Below are positions 38,419 to 52,373 of a stretch of DNA of 64,000 nt, piece after piece. Each line of letters begins with the position of its first letter. The first letter of the stretch is position 1. The DNA lies in assembly GCF_023973825.1 (NCBI RefSeq), contig NC_090115.1:310001-374000 (forward strand), written 5' to 3'. The stretch comes from Plasmodium brasilianum. Lineage: Eukaryota > Apicomplexa > Aconoidasida > Haemosporida > Plasmodiidae. Made by a program: the position numbers and the translations under genes. The notes under the pieces are model-generated. The model was not told where the DNA came from and made no database searches. It saw only the letters and a list, made by a program, of their open reading frames with translations.

Positions 38419-41294
38419 TTTTTTTTTTTTTATAACTGTTAGGTAATTATACGGAAAGGGGGGAAGAGTGCATATATTCATATATATATTTTATGTAAAT
38501 GAAAGGGATAAAATATACATAATATATATATATGTATATATATATGTATATGTATATATGTATATATATATGTATAATATATAGGTACATAATACATATA
38601 TGCATATATATTGTAAGGTTCTTTTCAAACTGACAAGGTGGTCGTTCAAATAATGAAGAATTAAAAATAGGAGCAGTGTTCCTATGCTGTTGCTATGTGT
38701 ATATATATACCTAAATACGTGTACTACTCATATATATGTATGTACCGTATTCCTATACTATTATGTATATATTGTGCTAGTATATTTTTTTTGTTGTATG
38801 TATAATTATAAATATGTTCAAATGTAAAGAAGCTTGGTCAACATCAAAAAACACCTGCACCAGCGGTTTAAGTGAATTCCAAAATGTTAAGCCCTTAATT
38901 AACGTTCTTTTTAATTTATAACCCTATTCTATATATATTGCAATGTATATTAAAACACTATAGTATTATGTATAACCATATATTTTATGTATTATATTTT
39001 GTATGCATTATCAAAATATTTTTATTTTTTTTTTATTTTATTATTTATTATTTATTTTTTATTATTATTTATTTTTTTATTTTTTTATTTTTTTTATTCT
39101 TTATTATTATTTTTTTTCTTTTATAAATGATCAAATGGATAAAGTTTAAATAATTAAATTTACTCGCTTAATTTTTTTATCAGCAAAATGTACGTAAATA
39201 TTATTGAAAGAATATAGTCATATACGAAAAAATATAATAATATATAAATATAGGAAATAATAATATTAATTTAAAAAATAATTTTATAATAGAAATTTGT
39301 AATATAATATTTATAATAAGTATATTATATACATATATAACATATACATATGATGATATATCTATTTCGAACAAATCTGAAAATATTTAATTTCACTGTT
39401 GACGTTTAACTTTGTTCATTTATATAATAATTATGTATTATTATTTTTCTAAATATGTTAATATACATATATATATATAAATAATACTCTATGTATTTTT
39501 TTATGCTTTTTTGTAAATTTATTTTAAATATATAATATATTTTTTTAAATTATTTTAATTTTAATTGCTTCGTTATATTTTGATTTACTTTATTAATTTT
39601 TTACTTTAGAATTTTTTCAAAATTTTTAACTTCATTAAATATTTATAAATTTTCATTTATTTTATTGCATTTCATTTTATACTTTGTATTTTTTTTTATT
39701 TTTTTTATTTTACGTATACGTATGTTCTCCCCTCATCTTTTTAAAAGGCTATATATATACCTATGCATTATATATGTATGTATTATGTATGCATTATATA
39801 TGTATGTATTATGTATGCATTATATATGTATGTATTATGTATGCATTATATATGTATGTATTATGTATGCATTATATATGTATGTATTATGTATGCATTA
39901 TATATGTATGTATTATGTATGCATTATATATGTATGTATTTTGTATGCATATATACACGTTTATATTTCATATTTCTCCTCAAAATATATATGACCTAAC
40001 GTCAGGTTAAAATATCGAGACAACAAAAAATAATTTATATTATGTTTTATGCCTCCTCACGTATTTCATATTTCTCATTCTGTCTTCTTTCTTCGTCTTT
40101 CTTCGTCTTTCGTCGTCTTTAGTCATCTTCGTCTTTTTATTTTTAGTAAAATAAAAAATACGCTTGTATATATCTGTATATATAAATATATATATATATA
40201 TGTATATATAAATATATATATATATATATATGTATATATAAATATATAAATATATTATATACATTTATATATTTACAATAATACATAGTAACAATATGCC
40301 GACAAAAAGGGACTGGATATTATAAGCTACTAGATAATAATACAAAAAAGGAAAAAAATTTTACATGTTGTTCATGTTGCTTTTGTCATCCCATCATCAC
40401 GTATTTACATTTATGCGCATTTATCTCCATATATACATATACATACATATACATATACATACATATATATATATATATAAAATTCGTCTTTGTAACCTAC
40501 AAGGAAATAAAGTAATAACATGTAGGATACTTTGTTTTTCATCATTTTTTTTTTCTTTTGTTTTTTCTCTTCTATTTTTTCTCTATTATATTTTCTCTTT
40601 TATTTTTTTCTTCTTCATTTTTTACCTTATCATTTTTTTTTTTGTTATTTCTCATACCCTACTTTTTATTATGTATATGGTACATTATGTAGTTTGTCCA
40701 TTTTTATTTAATTTATTTCTACCTGTAGTGAAGCAAAATTTACATATACTTTTTTTTGCCAGTATTTATGCATATTTTTATGTAAACTAGTTCGTATGTT
40801 CATAAGTCTACATATATTTGTACATATATATTTCTATGTATATATTTCTATGTATATATTTCTATGTATATATTTTTATGTATATATTTGTACGTATATA
40901 TTTCTATGTATGTTTATTATACTATATATATATTTTTTTTGTGTTATGTATTTTTGCCATGAGCTAAATTTACAAAAAAGCATATGACAATAAATAAAAA
41001 GCAAAAAATCAAAAAAATAAAAAATAAAAAATAAATAAATATTATATATTTATTATATTTATTTAGCTAAATATGTAGAAAAAAAAATAATACAATGCAA
41101 TGTAGTATAACATAATATAAATTAATGTATAAGAAATTTTTTTTTAAAAATTAGTGCTCCCGTTCTCCCATATTTTACCTTAAGAAGTACTTATATATAT
41201 ATATATTATGTATATGAATATTTTTATTTCGTTCACTCGACCTTTCGGATGTAAAAACTTTTTAAATACAAGATGAGAAAAATCAGTGGAAGAA
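38419..41294. other. Very AT-rich divergent spacer
   Basis: About 2.9 kb between the ELM2-like gene (-) and the mitochondrial carrier (+), both starting here. AT/CATA tracts lie at 38520-38600 and 40180-40260. Bases 39121-39720 hold 77 G or C in 600 by my count (13%). A 26-bp repeat lies at 39770-39950 and T-rich DNA continues to 41200. No exon seen. Confidence 0.6.
39770..39950. repeat. 26-bp tandem repeat, about 7 copies
   Basis: Near-perfect units of TATATATGTATGTATTATGT plus ATGCAT. Frames MYALYMYV are by-products. Confidence 0.88.
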
Positions 41295-43073
41295 ATGGGT
41301 GAAGTCGACGAAGAAGGTCTGTTCCTTCGCCCCATTTATACATAATATATATATATATCATGATATACATATATTTCATATATACATATTCATCATATGT
41401 ACATATATATGGTATATATGAATGTACCTTATATACATATAAGAACGAGGCATATATTTTTGCAGAAATATACGTTTGAATGAATATGAATCATTTCTGA
41501 GTTTAAGAAGTATACCAACATATGTTATACATGTTGAGGCATTGTAACGTATTTATAGCTCCAAGTTTATACTAATTGAAAAATTTTGTATTAATTATTT
41601 ATGTTCAACGTCGTATATGTTACATTATATTATGTGGACATTGCGCCACTGTATTATGTATATTTTAGTGTAACAATAAACGGGCAAATAGAGCTCAATT
41701 AGTAATTACTACATGCTACAATCCCCCATATGTGCTTACCTGTATACGTACTTGCCTGTTTATGTATGTGCATGTATACATACTTTCATATATACATGTG
41801 TGAATACATATATGTTCGCCGGTCGAAACCCGTAGGAATTTGAAGCATGCGTTCTTATTTATTAACAATGATTTAAATTTGTTTTAGATGGCACTTTGCT
41901 GCAAACATTCTATGGATCTGTAATTGGCTCGACCCTAAGTAGAATTATTCTTTACCCACTCGATACAATTAAAATAAACAAGCAAATTCATATGAATGAT
42001 TGTAGCAGTGTTGCTACAAGTACGATTAGGAGGCATGCCTGCAATAATAATGCTACTCTAGGAATGAGTTTTTCAATGAAAGGAAAGAAAAACCTTTTCT
42101 TTTTTTCATTTATTAAAAAATATGGTCTAAAAGGATTATATAGTGGTTTTCTGTATGACCAACTTTTTTTCTTAGAACAAATCTGCTTGTTCATTCATAA
42201 ACTGCATACGTGAAGTTGTGCCATCGTATGTATGTTACATGCTATTTATGCGCATACACAGCGTACCGATATATATATATATATATATCCTGTATGCAGT
42301 TTTTACTCCCCACCTCACCGCGAGTTGCTCATAAAAATTCCGTTATCCCTGATTGATGTTTATTTCATGAGAATAGCTTTACTCTCATCATTCCGCTTCT
42401 CAATTCCTCTTAGTTACTCCACTTTTTTTTTTTTTTTTTTTTTTTTTAATGCGTTCGCAGTTTTTCATCGATGACAACAATTCCTGCAACGAGTTTGTAC
42501 TTCTGCTGCTTCGAATACTTAAAATTAAAGAAATTAAATTATAATAAAAAATTAAATGAAGAAAGAATAAATTATGAAAAAGATAATTCTGCTTTCGTAC
42601 ACTTTGTTAATTATATCTCCCTAGGTATTTTTCTTTTCTTTTTTTAAAATGCTTCAAGGAAGCGTTCCCTTTGTATTTTTCGACTTTTCTATAGTCATTT
42701 TTCTCAGTTATCTTAATTTTATATTTTTCTTAGTTTTTTTATTGTCTTAGTTTTATTATTGTCTTAGTTTTATTATTTTCTTAGTTTTATTATTTTCTTA
42801 GTTTTATTATTTTCTTAGTTTTATTATTTTCTTAGTTTTATTATTTTCTTAGTTTTATTATTTTCTTAGTTTTATTATTTTCTTAATTTTATTATTGTCT
42901 TAGTTTTATTATTTTCTTAGTTTTATTATTTTCTTAGTTTTATTATTGTCTTAGTTTTATTATTTTCTTAGTTTTATTATTTTCTTAATTTTATTATTTT
43001 TCTTAATACAGTTAACTTTCTTAGTTTAATCATTTCTCATAATTTACTTTATTTGATTTATTTACTTTATTTA

Positions 43074-43104
<31 letters not shown>

Positions 43105-43697
43105 CTTAATATTACAGCATTTTTGGCGGAAGCCATTTCCTGTGTTATATTTGTTCCAATTGATGTCGTTAAAGAAAGATTGCAAGTATTAAAAAAAAAA
43201 AAAAATAAAAAGAATAAAAATAAAAATTAAAATAATAACAGAAGTAGCATTAGTAGCAGCGATAGCTATAACAATAATAGAAATAATAATTATAAGAATA
43301 AAAGAATAGTAACATTAGACAAGCAAGTGAAAGTATGCATGGCGTGCTTGCTCGTTCGTAATTCCTGAATCATCGAACTTGTCAAAACTTTATCGGTTGC
43401 ATCGTTGTATCATTAACTGTTATATCTTTCCCCGTTATAACTTTTCCTGATGCGTGTTTACATTTCACTAACCTACCATTTCCTCCCCTTTTAAGACTCA
43501 AAAATATTTAAAATTAAGGGAATACAACAAGACTTACTACTTCGTAAGAGACTTAGTACGTAAGGAAGGGCTAAGCAGAGTAAATTTTTATGCCATATAC
43601 ACATACCACATATATGTATCCCGCATGCATACGTCGACAGTTTGTCTTATTCACTATGCCCATATATATGAAGAATACACACCCACACATAAGTATG

Positions 43698-43728
<31 letters not shown>

Positions 43729-44178
43729 GTGCAACATTGGTATCATGTACTTCTCCCCTTTCTAACAAATCTTCAGTTTTATAGAGGATACTGCTCAACG
43801 TGCTTAACCTACGGCTTGTTCGGAGGCTCCTTTTTCTTCTTCCAAAATGTAAAACGGGAAAGAGCAACAAAATATCAAAAAAATTGAGAAAAAATAACGA
43901 AATAAAAAAATATATAGCATATCAATGAACATGAAGAAATGGGGAAAGAAAAAAATTTATTTAAATTATATTTTTTTTTGTACTTTTTGTCCTTTATGTC
44001 ATATTTTATTTATTTTTTTTTCAATTTCCCCCCATCTGATAACGATATAGGTTGGGAACAAACTAATGAGCAAGTTGGAAATGGAGCCCTCATATTCTAA
44101 CAACTTCAAATTAAATTTCATTTGTTCTATGTTATCTGGAATTATTACCTCCCCCTTGGAGGTAGTTAGAATAAGGTA

Positions 44179-44212
<34 letters not shown>

Positions 44213-45038
44213 ATTTGCTCCTATGCGTAATTCACACACATGTATTTATGCCCATATGTACACATATGTATATGTGCATATATGCGTGTTAATGCATGAA
44301 ACATACATGTTGTATACCATGTATATATGTCCTCAAAGACCATATGTGGCATGTTCTTTCTTGTATCACTGCTTCTCGACTCATTTTTAGCAATGTTGCA
44401 AAATTACAATATTAATTATCGACGAAATAATGTTTTATCGCTTTGTAATTTTTGTAATTTTTTTAATTTTTATAGATTCCAACTACAAGAAAGAAATAAA
44501 ACTCCCTTTTACTACTACAACTCCTTCGACGTAAAATAAAAAAAAAAAAAAAAAAAAAAGGAAAAAAAAGGAAAAAAAAGGAAGAAAAAGGAAAAAAAAG
44601 GAAGAAAAAGGAAAAAAGGAAGAAAAAGGAAAAAAAAGGAAGAAAAAGGAAGAAAAAACTGCAAGCTCATAAATACACGCATGTATGAATATTCATGTAT
44701 ATATTTACGTGTATATACTTGTGCACAGTTATATTACATAAACGTACAACATCTGTAGTGGCAGCAGTTCAGCACAGCTACCGCGTCAGCTACTTCTGAA
44801 CAGCTACCTTCTTCACAACTTTATTATACCATTTTGTTGAAAATCATAAATGTAGGGAATAGCAAAATTGTTAAGGGAAGAAGGAGGAAGTTTTTTCAAT
44901 TTGTTTAAAGGAAACTTATATAGGTGTTCATTGGTCTGTCTTAGTATGACTATAAACGTAACAATCATTGATATGTATAAAAAATTTGTACGCATTTCAA
45001 GTGCAAAAGGTGGTAACAGTATTACTGGGAAAAACTGA
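41295..45038 (+). CDS. Mitochondrial carrier family protein (9 exons)
   Basis: Exons 41295-41316, 41888-42152, 42461-42624, 43118-43185, 43496-43579, 43777-43848, 44051-44175, 44476-44530 and 44856-45038 total 1,038 bases (345 residues), all in phase. Mitochondrial carriers are six-helix inner-membrane transporters built of three repeats. All three signatures are intact: YPLDTIKINKQI (repeat 1), VPIDVVKERLQ (repeat 2) and SPLEVVRIRFQLQ (repeat 3). The even-helix parts also match: GLKGLYSGFL joined to FSSMTTIPATSLYFCCFEYL, KEGLSRFYRGYCSTCLTY, and LLREEGGSFFNLFKGNLYRC. The first exon (22 bases, MGEVDEE) is inferred from an upstream ATG with the right phase and a GTCTGT donor, and is the least certain part. 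An insertion rich in Asn/Ser/Lys follows repeat-1 helix 1. Substrate cannot be assigned from the motifs. Confidence 0.85.
42720..43000 (+). repeat. 17-bp tandem repeat in intron 3 of the carrier gene
   Basis: About 15 copies of CTTAGTTTTATTATTTT/G in the intron 42625-43117, followed by a poly-T run and the acceptor ATTACAG. Confidence 0.85.
44531..44655 (+). repeat. Purine tract (GGAAAAAAAA / GGAAGAAAAA)
   Basis: Poly-A followed by repeated GGAAAAAAA and GGAAGAAAAA units within the last intron (44531-44855) of the carrier gene. Confidence 0.8.
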
Positions 45039-46454
45039 CTTATCTTACAAAAAAAGGGACCGAAGCACGAAAAAATAGCATATATGTATATATATATATA
45101 TATATATATAACATTTGCTTTTGAAAATGTTAAAATAATGGGCATTCCCTTGCTTTCCATAATTTTTTTTTTTTTTTTTTATCCTTTAAACATACAACAT
45201 AAACATATATATGTAGTATTATACACTTACCAATATGTACTGTTCGGGAAAAAAAAAAAAAATACTATACTTTCATTTTTCGCTTCTTCCTATATTTCAT
45301 AAAATTTTATATATTCAGTTAACTCTAATTTGTTGTTATATTCTTCAAAAAAAAAAAAGCATTAGTGTAGTAACTGCGCTGTTCGCATAATATAGCCGCG
45401 TTAAATTCTCAGTACAGTAAATACATATTTTTTTATATATTATACATATGTGTAGTGTTATATAGGCACAAATATATATATATATAAGTAAACATGCATA
45501 TATATATATACGTGTACGAAAAAAAATAAAAAGGAAAAGATGTAACGATAAAATAGATATGCATTTATAATAATAATATACATGATATGGGCAACTTAAG
45601 AAAAACTTAATAATTTTAAAAAACATATGTAAAAAACCTACAAATAAGTAATTATCGCATGTATCACATCCTTCGTGGGTTGTACCAATGCATACTGGCC
45701 GTTCAAGTTGCATTTTCTCCAATTCATCTGCAATACCTGAATGCATACACACATACGTTACATATATATATATACACATACATATATATATGCACATACA
45801 TACATACACTCGTAAATATATATACACATATATAACCGTGTATATACTAACAATAGTGGTGTGCAAATACTCATAATTAACTAAAATGAAAGAAATTATT
45901 AAGGTGTTCTTCTTCTTTATTCCCATTACTCATTCCCCTTTCGCACTTTTTCCCTAAAAAATGCTACTTAACTATCCGTGGTTCCATAACGCGAATCTAT
46001 CTTTCTATTTTAACCATTCCTATGTAATTCTTTTTTATAATACATGTAAGCACAACAACAAAATGAAGTTATCTATTCCACCTCGCATTTTTTTTTTTTT
46101 TTCTTTTTTCTCCTGAACATACAATAATTTATATATGCGTACTGTACAGTAATATACATCAGACGTGCACACACACATACATATAAATGCTCATACTTGC
46201 TATGTTACAATTTCTCTAAATCGTTCTGTACACACAAAAATGCCGTACATACTCAAAAGGCATACGTGTGCACATATAACACATACTTACAACACACAAA
46301 GAAACACACATATTTTTTTACATGTACGTGTGCGAAATATTCACTTTGTTCCCCTTTTCACCTGACTTGGTCATAATTTACCAGGAACTTCTAAACACAT
46401 GCGCGCAAAAAAAAAAAAAAAAAAAAAAATGTTTTTACATTTTGCAAAAGTTTC
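45039..46454. other. Convergent intergenic region
   Basis: 3' sides of the carrier (+) and of the LRR gene (-). Contains poly-T (45163-45180), AT/CATA tracts (45470-45510, 45760-45830) and poly-A (46408-46428). The 193-codon minus-strand open frame at 45345-45926 is Ile/Tyr/Phe-rich, read across simple sequence, and is not supported. Confidence 0.55.
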
Positions 46455-49400
46455 TCACAATTTTTTCATATTTCCCTTTTCACGTAAGTCGACCAAGTTG
46501 TTTTTGTATTTTTTTTCCACGTCGTTTTGAAAATTCAGCATGTTGTTTGTCATTGTGATTTGATGATTATCACTTTCTTTTTTTCTGTTTTCCCTAGGCA
46601 TAAAATTAAATTGATTATTCAACGATTCAACATATTTCACATTCATGTGCATGTCATTTAGTGTGCTTTTTCCAAGAATATTGTACATATTGTTTTCATT
46701 ATTTTGCAATTTTTTCAAGTTATTATTCCTCTGAGTGTTCAATTCAGTCGTATTGGTATTTGCTCCTATGTTCACATTTCCGTTCGCGCTGTTTACTTTT
46801 TGTCCATTACTCGACACATCAACACCTTCCTTGTTACTTTTGCTTATGTTAATGCGGGATAACAAACTCGAGTCCAAGTTTCCCCCACTATTCGTGTTAC
46901 TCTCATGGTACATATTCATCTTTTTAAAGAAATTCTCCTGATTTACTAAGGAATTATCGTATTCCAATATGTTCGCCTCACTGTTCGTAATTTTTAAGTT
47001 CGACAAGTCGTTATTTAGCATGAGTAGCTTATTTACGCTTTTTAACTCGGACGATTCAATTCCATGCATGTTGTTATGAATGTTTCTGCTGTTATTGTTA
47101 CTGCTATGATTGTTACTGCTATGATTGTTACTGCTATGATTGTTACTGCTATGATTGTTACTGCTATGATTGTTACTGCTATGATTGTTACTGCTATGAT
47201 TGTTACAGCTATGATTGTTACTGCTGTTATTGTTACTGCTATGATTGTTACTGCTGTTATTGTTACTACGATGAATACTACTTCCATAACCTTTACTGCC
47301 ATGATTGTTGTTGGTGCTCCTTTCTATGTTAACAGCAGCATGACTATTTATCTCTTTGGAAACTTTATTATTCATGTTATTTGTGCAATTACTGTTTTTC
47401 AAATTTTGCAGATTACTACTACTGCCGCCATTTATCATCAACTTATGGTTCGCCAGAGAATCATCGTTCATGCTGTCATTTCTTGGTACATATTTCGTTT
47501 GTGCCTGGCTATTTTTCATGTTATTATAACCTACATCAAAAATACCATTCAATGAGTTGTTTAGATGACTACCACCACTATTAGTTGAGTTCATCACACG
47601 GCTGTTACAATTTTTTCCGCCAATGTTATTATTGCTGTTACCATTGTTACTATTTCTGTTGTTGTTATTGTTAGTATTGGCATTCCCATTACCTCCAACG
47701 GTACCTGCCCCCTTTTTCCTGTTCATTTTTTTGGAGTTACGTCCAGTATTCTGATTCATAGCACTTGTACTCCTGGTATTACTATTATTATTATTATTAT
47801 TTCCACTTAACACATTTGTCTTCATAGAACCATTTAAATTGTTTGTTGCATTCATTTGCTGACTACTTATTTTATTCACACTTACACCGTTATAGTTCAT
47901 TTGAATTACCGTTGAGCTATTTTTGTTATTACCATTGCTATTACTACTATAATAATTACTATTATTATTATTATTACTATTACTATTACTATTACTATTA
48001 TTATTACTATTACTATTACTATTATTATTACTATTACTATTACTATTACTATTACTATTACTATTACTATTATTATTATTATTATTATTATTACTATTAC
48101 TATTACTATTACTATTACTATTACTATTACTATTACTATTACTATTACTATTACTACTATTATTATTACTACTATTATTATGATTACTATTACTATTACT
48201 ATTATTATTACCGTTCTTTCTATCAGCGCTGTCGTTTACTATACAGCTGCTGCTCATATGGTTCGTCATCAGCAAATCTTGATGAGCCTCTATTGGGGTT
48301 AGCACCATTTTACTATTACTACGATTATTACTGATGTTGTTGCTGTTACCATTGTTGCTTCTATCATTACTACTTATGTTATTATTGCTGCTATTGTTGT
48401 TTCCACTATTTCCATTGTTATTACTACTACCACCATGTATAATGTCCTTAGCTTCGAACAAAAAGGTGGGAGTATTTTTTGAAAAAGCGTAATCCCAGTA
48501 ATTTCTTAAATCTTCATACAAACAATTTTCATCAATTTTTATGTTATCAGCACTCACATTTCCTATAGCACCCACACCTCCAACCGACCCAACATTAAAG
48601 TCATCCTTACATCTATTCAAGTTCGTTAACATGCCGTCCAACTTTTCATAGCATTTTAAAATTTTATTGTACAAGTCCGAAGGTATATACTTACACACGT
48701 GCTGATTTAATATAAGCTCTTCTAGCAATAACGACGTGTTCAATATATCAACTTTGTACTTGTCATATGTATTTTTTAATTCATTTACTTGTCTATATTC
48801 TTCCTCTCTACTTACATTAAAATTATTTTTATCTAAGTCTTTTCTCAACACATTCGGGTTGAAGAGGGTTATATTGTTATCACTTAGAAGAGCATTGTTA
48901 TTAATGCTCCTACCATTATAATTATGACTATCATTATGACTGTTTCTATTTCTGCTTTCTAAATATAAAGACAAATCGTCGTTTAAATTTTTTGGTATTG
49001 ATTCGATGAGATTACTAAATTCTATTTCACTTTTACTTAGCATCCGATCCTCATTAAGTTTCGCCTCCATTAAAATTTTCATAGAATTCTTGTTACATGC
49101 ACTGTTCATGTAAATTGTTTCACCACTATTGTTTTTCATCGGAGTGGTATTTTTCGCGCCCTTACCGTTGTTCTGATTGCTATGAATGTTATTATTAAAA
49201 CTGATGTTGTCTACATTTCTACTGTTCTCCTCATCTTTTATCTTCGTAGATATCATTCCACCATCGTTCTTAACTGCCTTCAAATTTATGTTTGCTCTAT
49301 TCATGTTGTGAGAAGGTGTACCATCCAACAGGGAGTTGTTATAGGCAAAATGGGGGGCATTAGGATCTGCGCTAAAACTATCATTCTTGCTACTAACGCG

Positions 49401-52341
49401 CACATTAACGTGAGTATGTTTCTCGTTAAGGTGCCCTATGGTCGTGCTGGCCGTAGCTGCAGTTGCACTCGTAACGTTCGTATTCCCAGAAAAGCTTGGA
49501 AAACCAGTATTACTGTTATTACTTATATTATAAAAGCTATCAATGCTGGTATTCAACTCGATGCTGTTGTTCCTTACCTTTATTATTTGGGATCTCACAC
49601 CGGCAGAGGTGGTGCTAACTATGTCCTGCTCTACTTTAACATTCTTTCCCGCTTGACCTTCCATTCCAACACCGTTTCCACTAACATCATTTCCACTAAC
49701 ATCATTTCCACCTACATTTTCAAGCTCTTTCTGCGGGTGCTTCTTTCCCCTAAAGGCATCAACCAAAAGGTTATATATGCTTACCTTATTATTTCCATTT
49801 GAAACTGGAGTGCTAACACTTTTTTCCTTATCCAAATGTATGTTACTGCTCATGCTAGTAGTACTATTCACTCCTATTGCATTATTAGATGGATGCATAC
49901 CATTTTCACGATTAGACTTAATACTATTAGATACGAAGTTGTTATTATTAAGGGCAAGGCCAATATTGTTTTTTCCTGCCATTTTTCCCTTTTTGGAATC
50001 ATTCATAATATTGTTGAGTTCAGACCTTTTTCCAATCGAATCTACGTCGTCCATATTTAATCCATCTATGTTAATATTTAAATTTTTATATTCGTCCAAA
50101 GTGTAATACGCATTTTTCATTACATTCAATCCATCGATCTTTGTATTATTATTACTATTACTATTACTACTATTATTATCCATCGCTACTGCGATTTTGC
50201 TCTCCTCCGCCATATCATTTCGACTAGTTGAAACTTGGCTAATATTATTGTTGTCCATATTACACAGTTTGCTAATATTTTCATTTGAAAAAGATTTCAC
50301 TGATTTTATATCAAATATATCATATGCATTGTTATTATTAATAATACCAATGTTTCCATACCCCACTTGACCCTGCCTCCTCTTCACATAACTATTACCA
50401 ATAATACTATTATTAACAACAAGACCCTTCTTTTCCCCTTTGTTGTCCAAATCCTCCATATTGTTGCTATTTGTTATAAGTGCTTGGGACATAATATTTT
50501 TGGACCCTTCTGTATTCTTCTTCATGATTTGATGTTGATAGTTATCATTCTTTGTATTCCTTTTTTTCTTGTCCTCCTCTATATTGACACTATGATTATT
50601 CACTACGTTCATTATATTTCCATTTGATAAGTATCTATTTTCATTTTTTTTCTTATCCTTCAAATCACTTGGAATGATTGTTTTCCCCCTCCCTTTGTTT
50701 TGTGCTATATACTGCACTCCGCAAGGTACTCCATTATACCCTTCTCGTTCATCCACCGCTTTATCCACCGCTTTATCCACCGCTTTATCCACCGCTTTAT
50801 CCACCGCTTCATCCATCGCTTCATCCACCACCTCCTCCTCGATGTCCCTCCTCCCGGTTATCACATATTTAGAATACTTTTCCCTGATGAATTGTTTAAA
50901 GAACGATTTATTTAAATCAAAACTTAGGTCCTTACCGTTTGTACCATTACTAGTATTGACCGGTTTGGCATTTATTAACAAGTCGATTATATAAGTATGC
51001 TTGTCTTGTATATACTTATTAATCTGATTGACAGTTACACATAAGGGAAGTATAATATTTATGTCCTGTTCATATAAATATTCAAAAAAAGAATATATAT
51101 TTGAAGAGGATGTTAAATATAACACTTCGGTAAAAATTGCTTTTTTATTTTTTTTCATATCTGCTTTATTTATTTCTTTTTTTTTATTATTTTCAATTAT
51201 TATTTCTTTGTTACTAATTTTATAAATATATGTTGACCATAAAATTGAAAATTGTATCATCTGTAGAGTTTCATACGATATATCATAATATTCATTAGCT
51301 AGTTTAACTTGTTCATCTGTTAAAAATGACGAATTTAAAAAATTTTTTTTTTTTTCTTTAAAATCCTTTGGTACACTCAGAAACTCCATAATACCTAACT
51401 CAGATAATTTATTCCATATATTTAACTTTAAATTTACCATCTTTTGTCGAATTATTTCACTTTTCTGGCAAACAAGCTTCAACTCATTTGCTACATAACT
51501 ACACATTAAACATATGAAGGAATCATTCCCATTTTTGTAATCACTGTCACTTATATTCTTCCGATTATCCAAACCATTATTCATGTTGTTATTATTCATG
51601 CTTTTACCACTCCAGTTTCCACTTCTATCTCCGCTTCTACTTCTTGTCCTTCCTTTACATTCCTTTCCCCTTCTGTCTTTGATACCCCTCAACAGATTAT
51701 TGTTATATAAGTAGAGAAGCCCTGGGAAGCTAAAAGGTAAAAAGGATTTATCTTTCCACAATTCCTTCATATCTAACACAGCACTACAGTCTAGGATTAT
51801 GTACAAGGGCAAATTACTTACACTGTCTACCCCATCTGTTCTATTTTCACCATTGTTCATCTCGTTCGTCAAATTGCTCATACTTCTATCTGTGCTTCTA
51901 TCAATACTTCTATCCAAGTTTATGTTATTTCCACCGATTCTTGCGCCATGAATTTCGTTGTCGTCATCGTCACTAAGTCCTTCCTTCATGTTGTTAATAT
52001 TAAATTTTTCATCTTTTCTTCCACCTCCTCTTCCATGCCCTCTTCCACTTCCTATTTCACTTTCTCTTTCTTTTTCTTTTTTTTTCTTTTTTTTTTTCTT
52101 TTTATTTTTTAATTTTTTTTTATTTATATCTATATTACTGGCCTCATCCTCGTCGTTCTTCACACCGTTGGAGGAATTTATCATTTTTTTATTTGAGTTG
52201 AACGATTTTGTAGATACTCTCTTACTGTCTTCCTTGCCTTTTTTTTTATTTTTTCTCAACTCCTTAAAAGCATTCCTGTCTTTGAAATTGCAATCAATAC
52301 TTTGTTCGATCGATTCACTCTGTTCACTTTCTCCATCATCT

Positions 52342-52373
<32 letters not shown>

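Noticed and set aside
45345..45926. 193-codon minus-strand open frame
   Set aside because: It runs through CATA/TATA simple sequence, is dominated by Ile, Tyr, Phe and Cys, and has no motif or splice context.
47843..48334. Plus-strand poly-Tyr frame of 163 codons
   Set aside because: It is antisense to the poly-Asn/Ser tract of the LRR gene.
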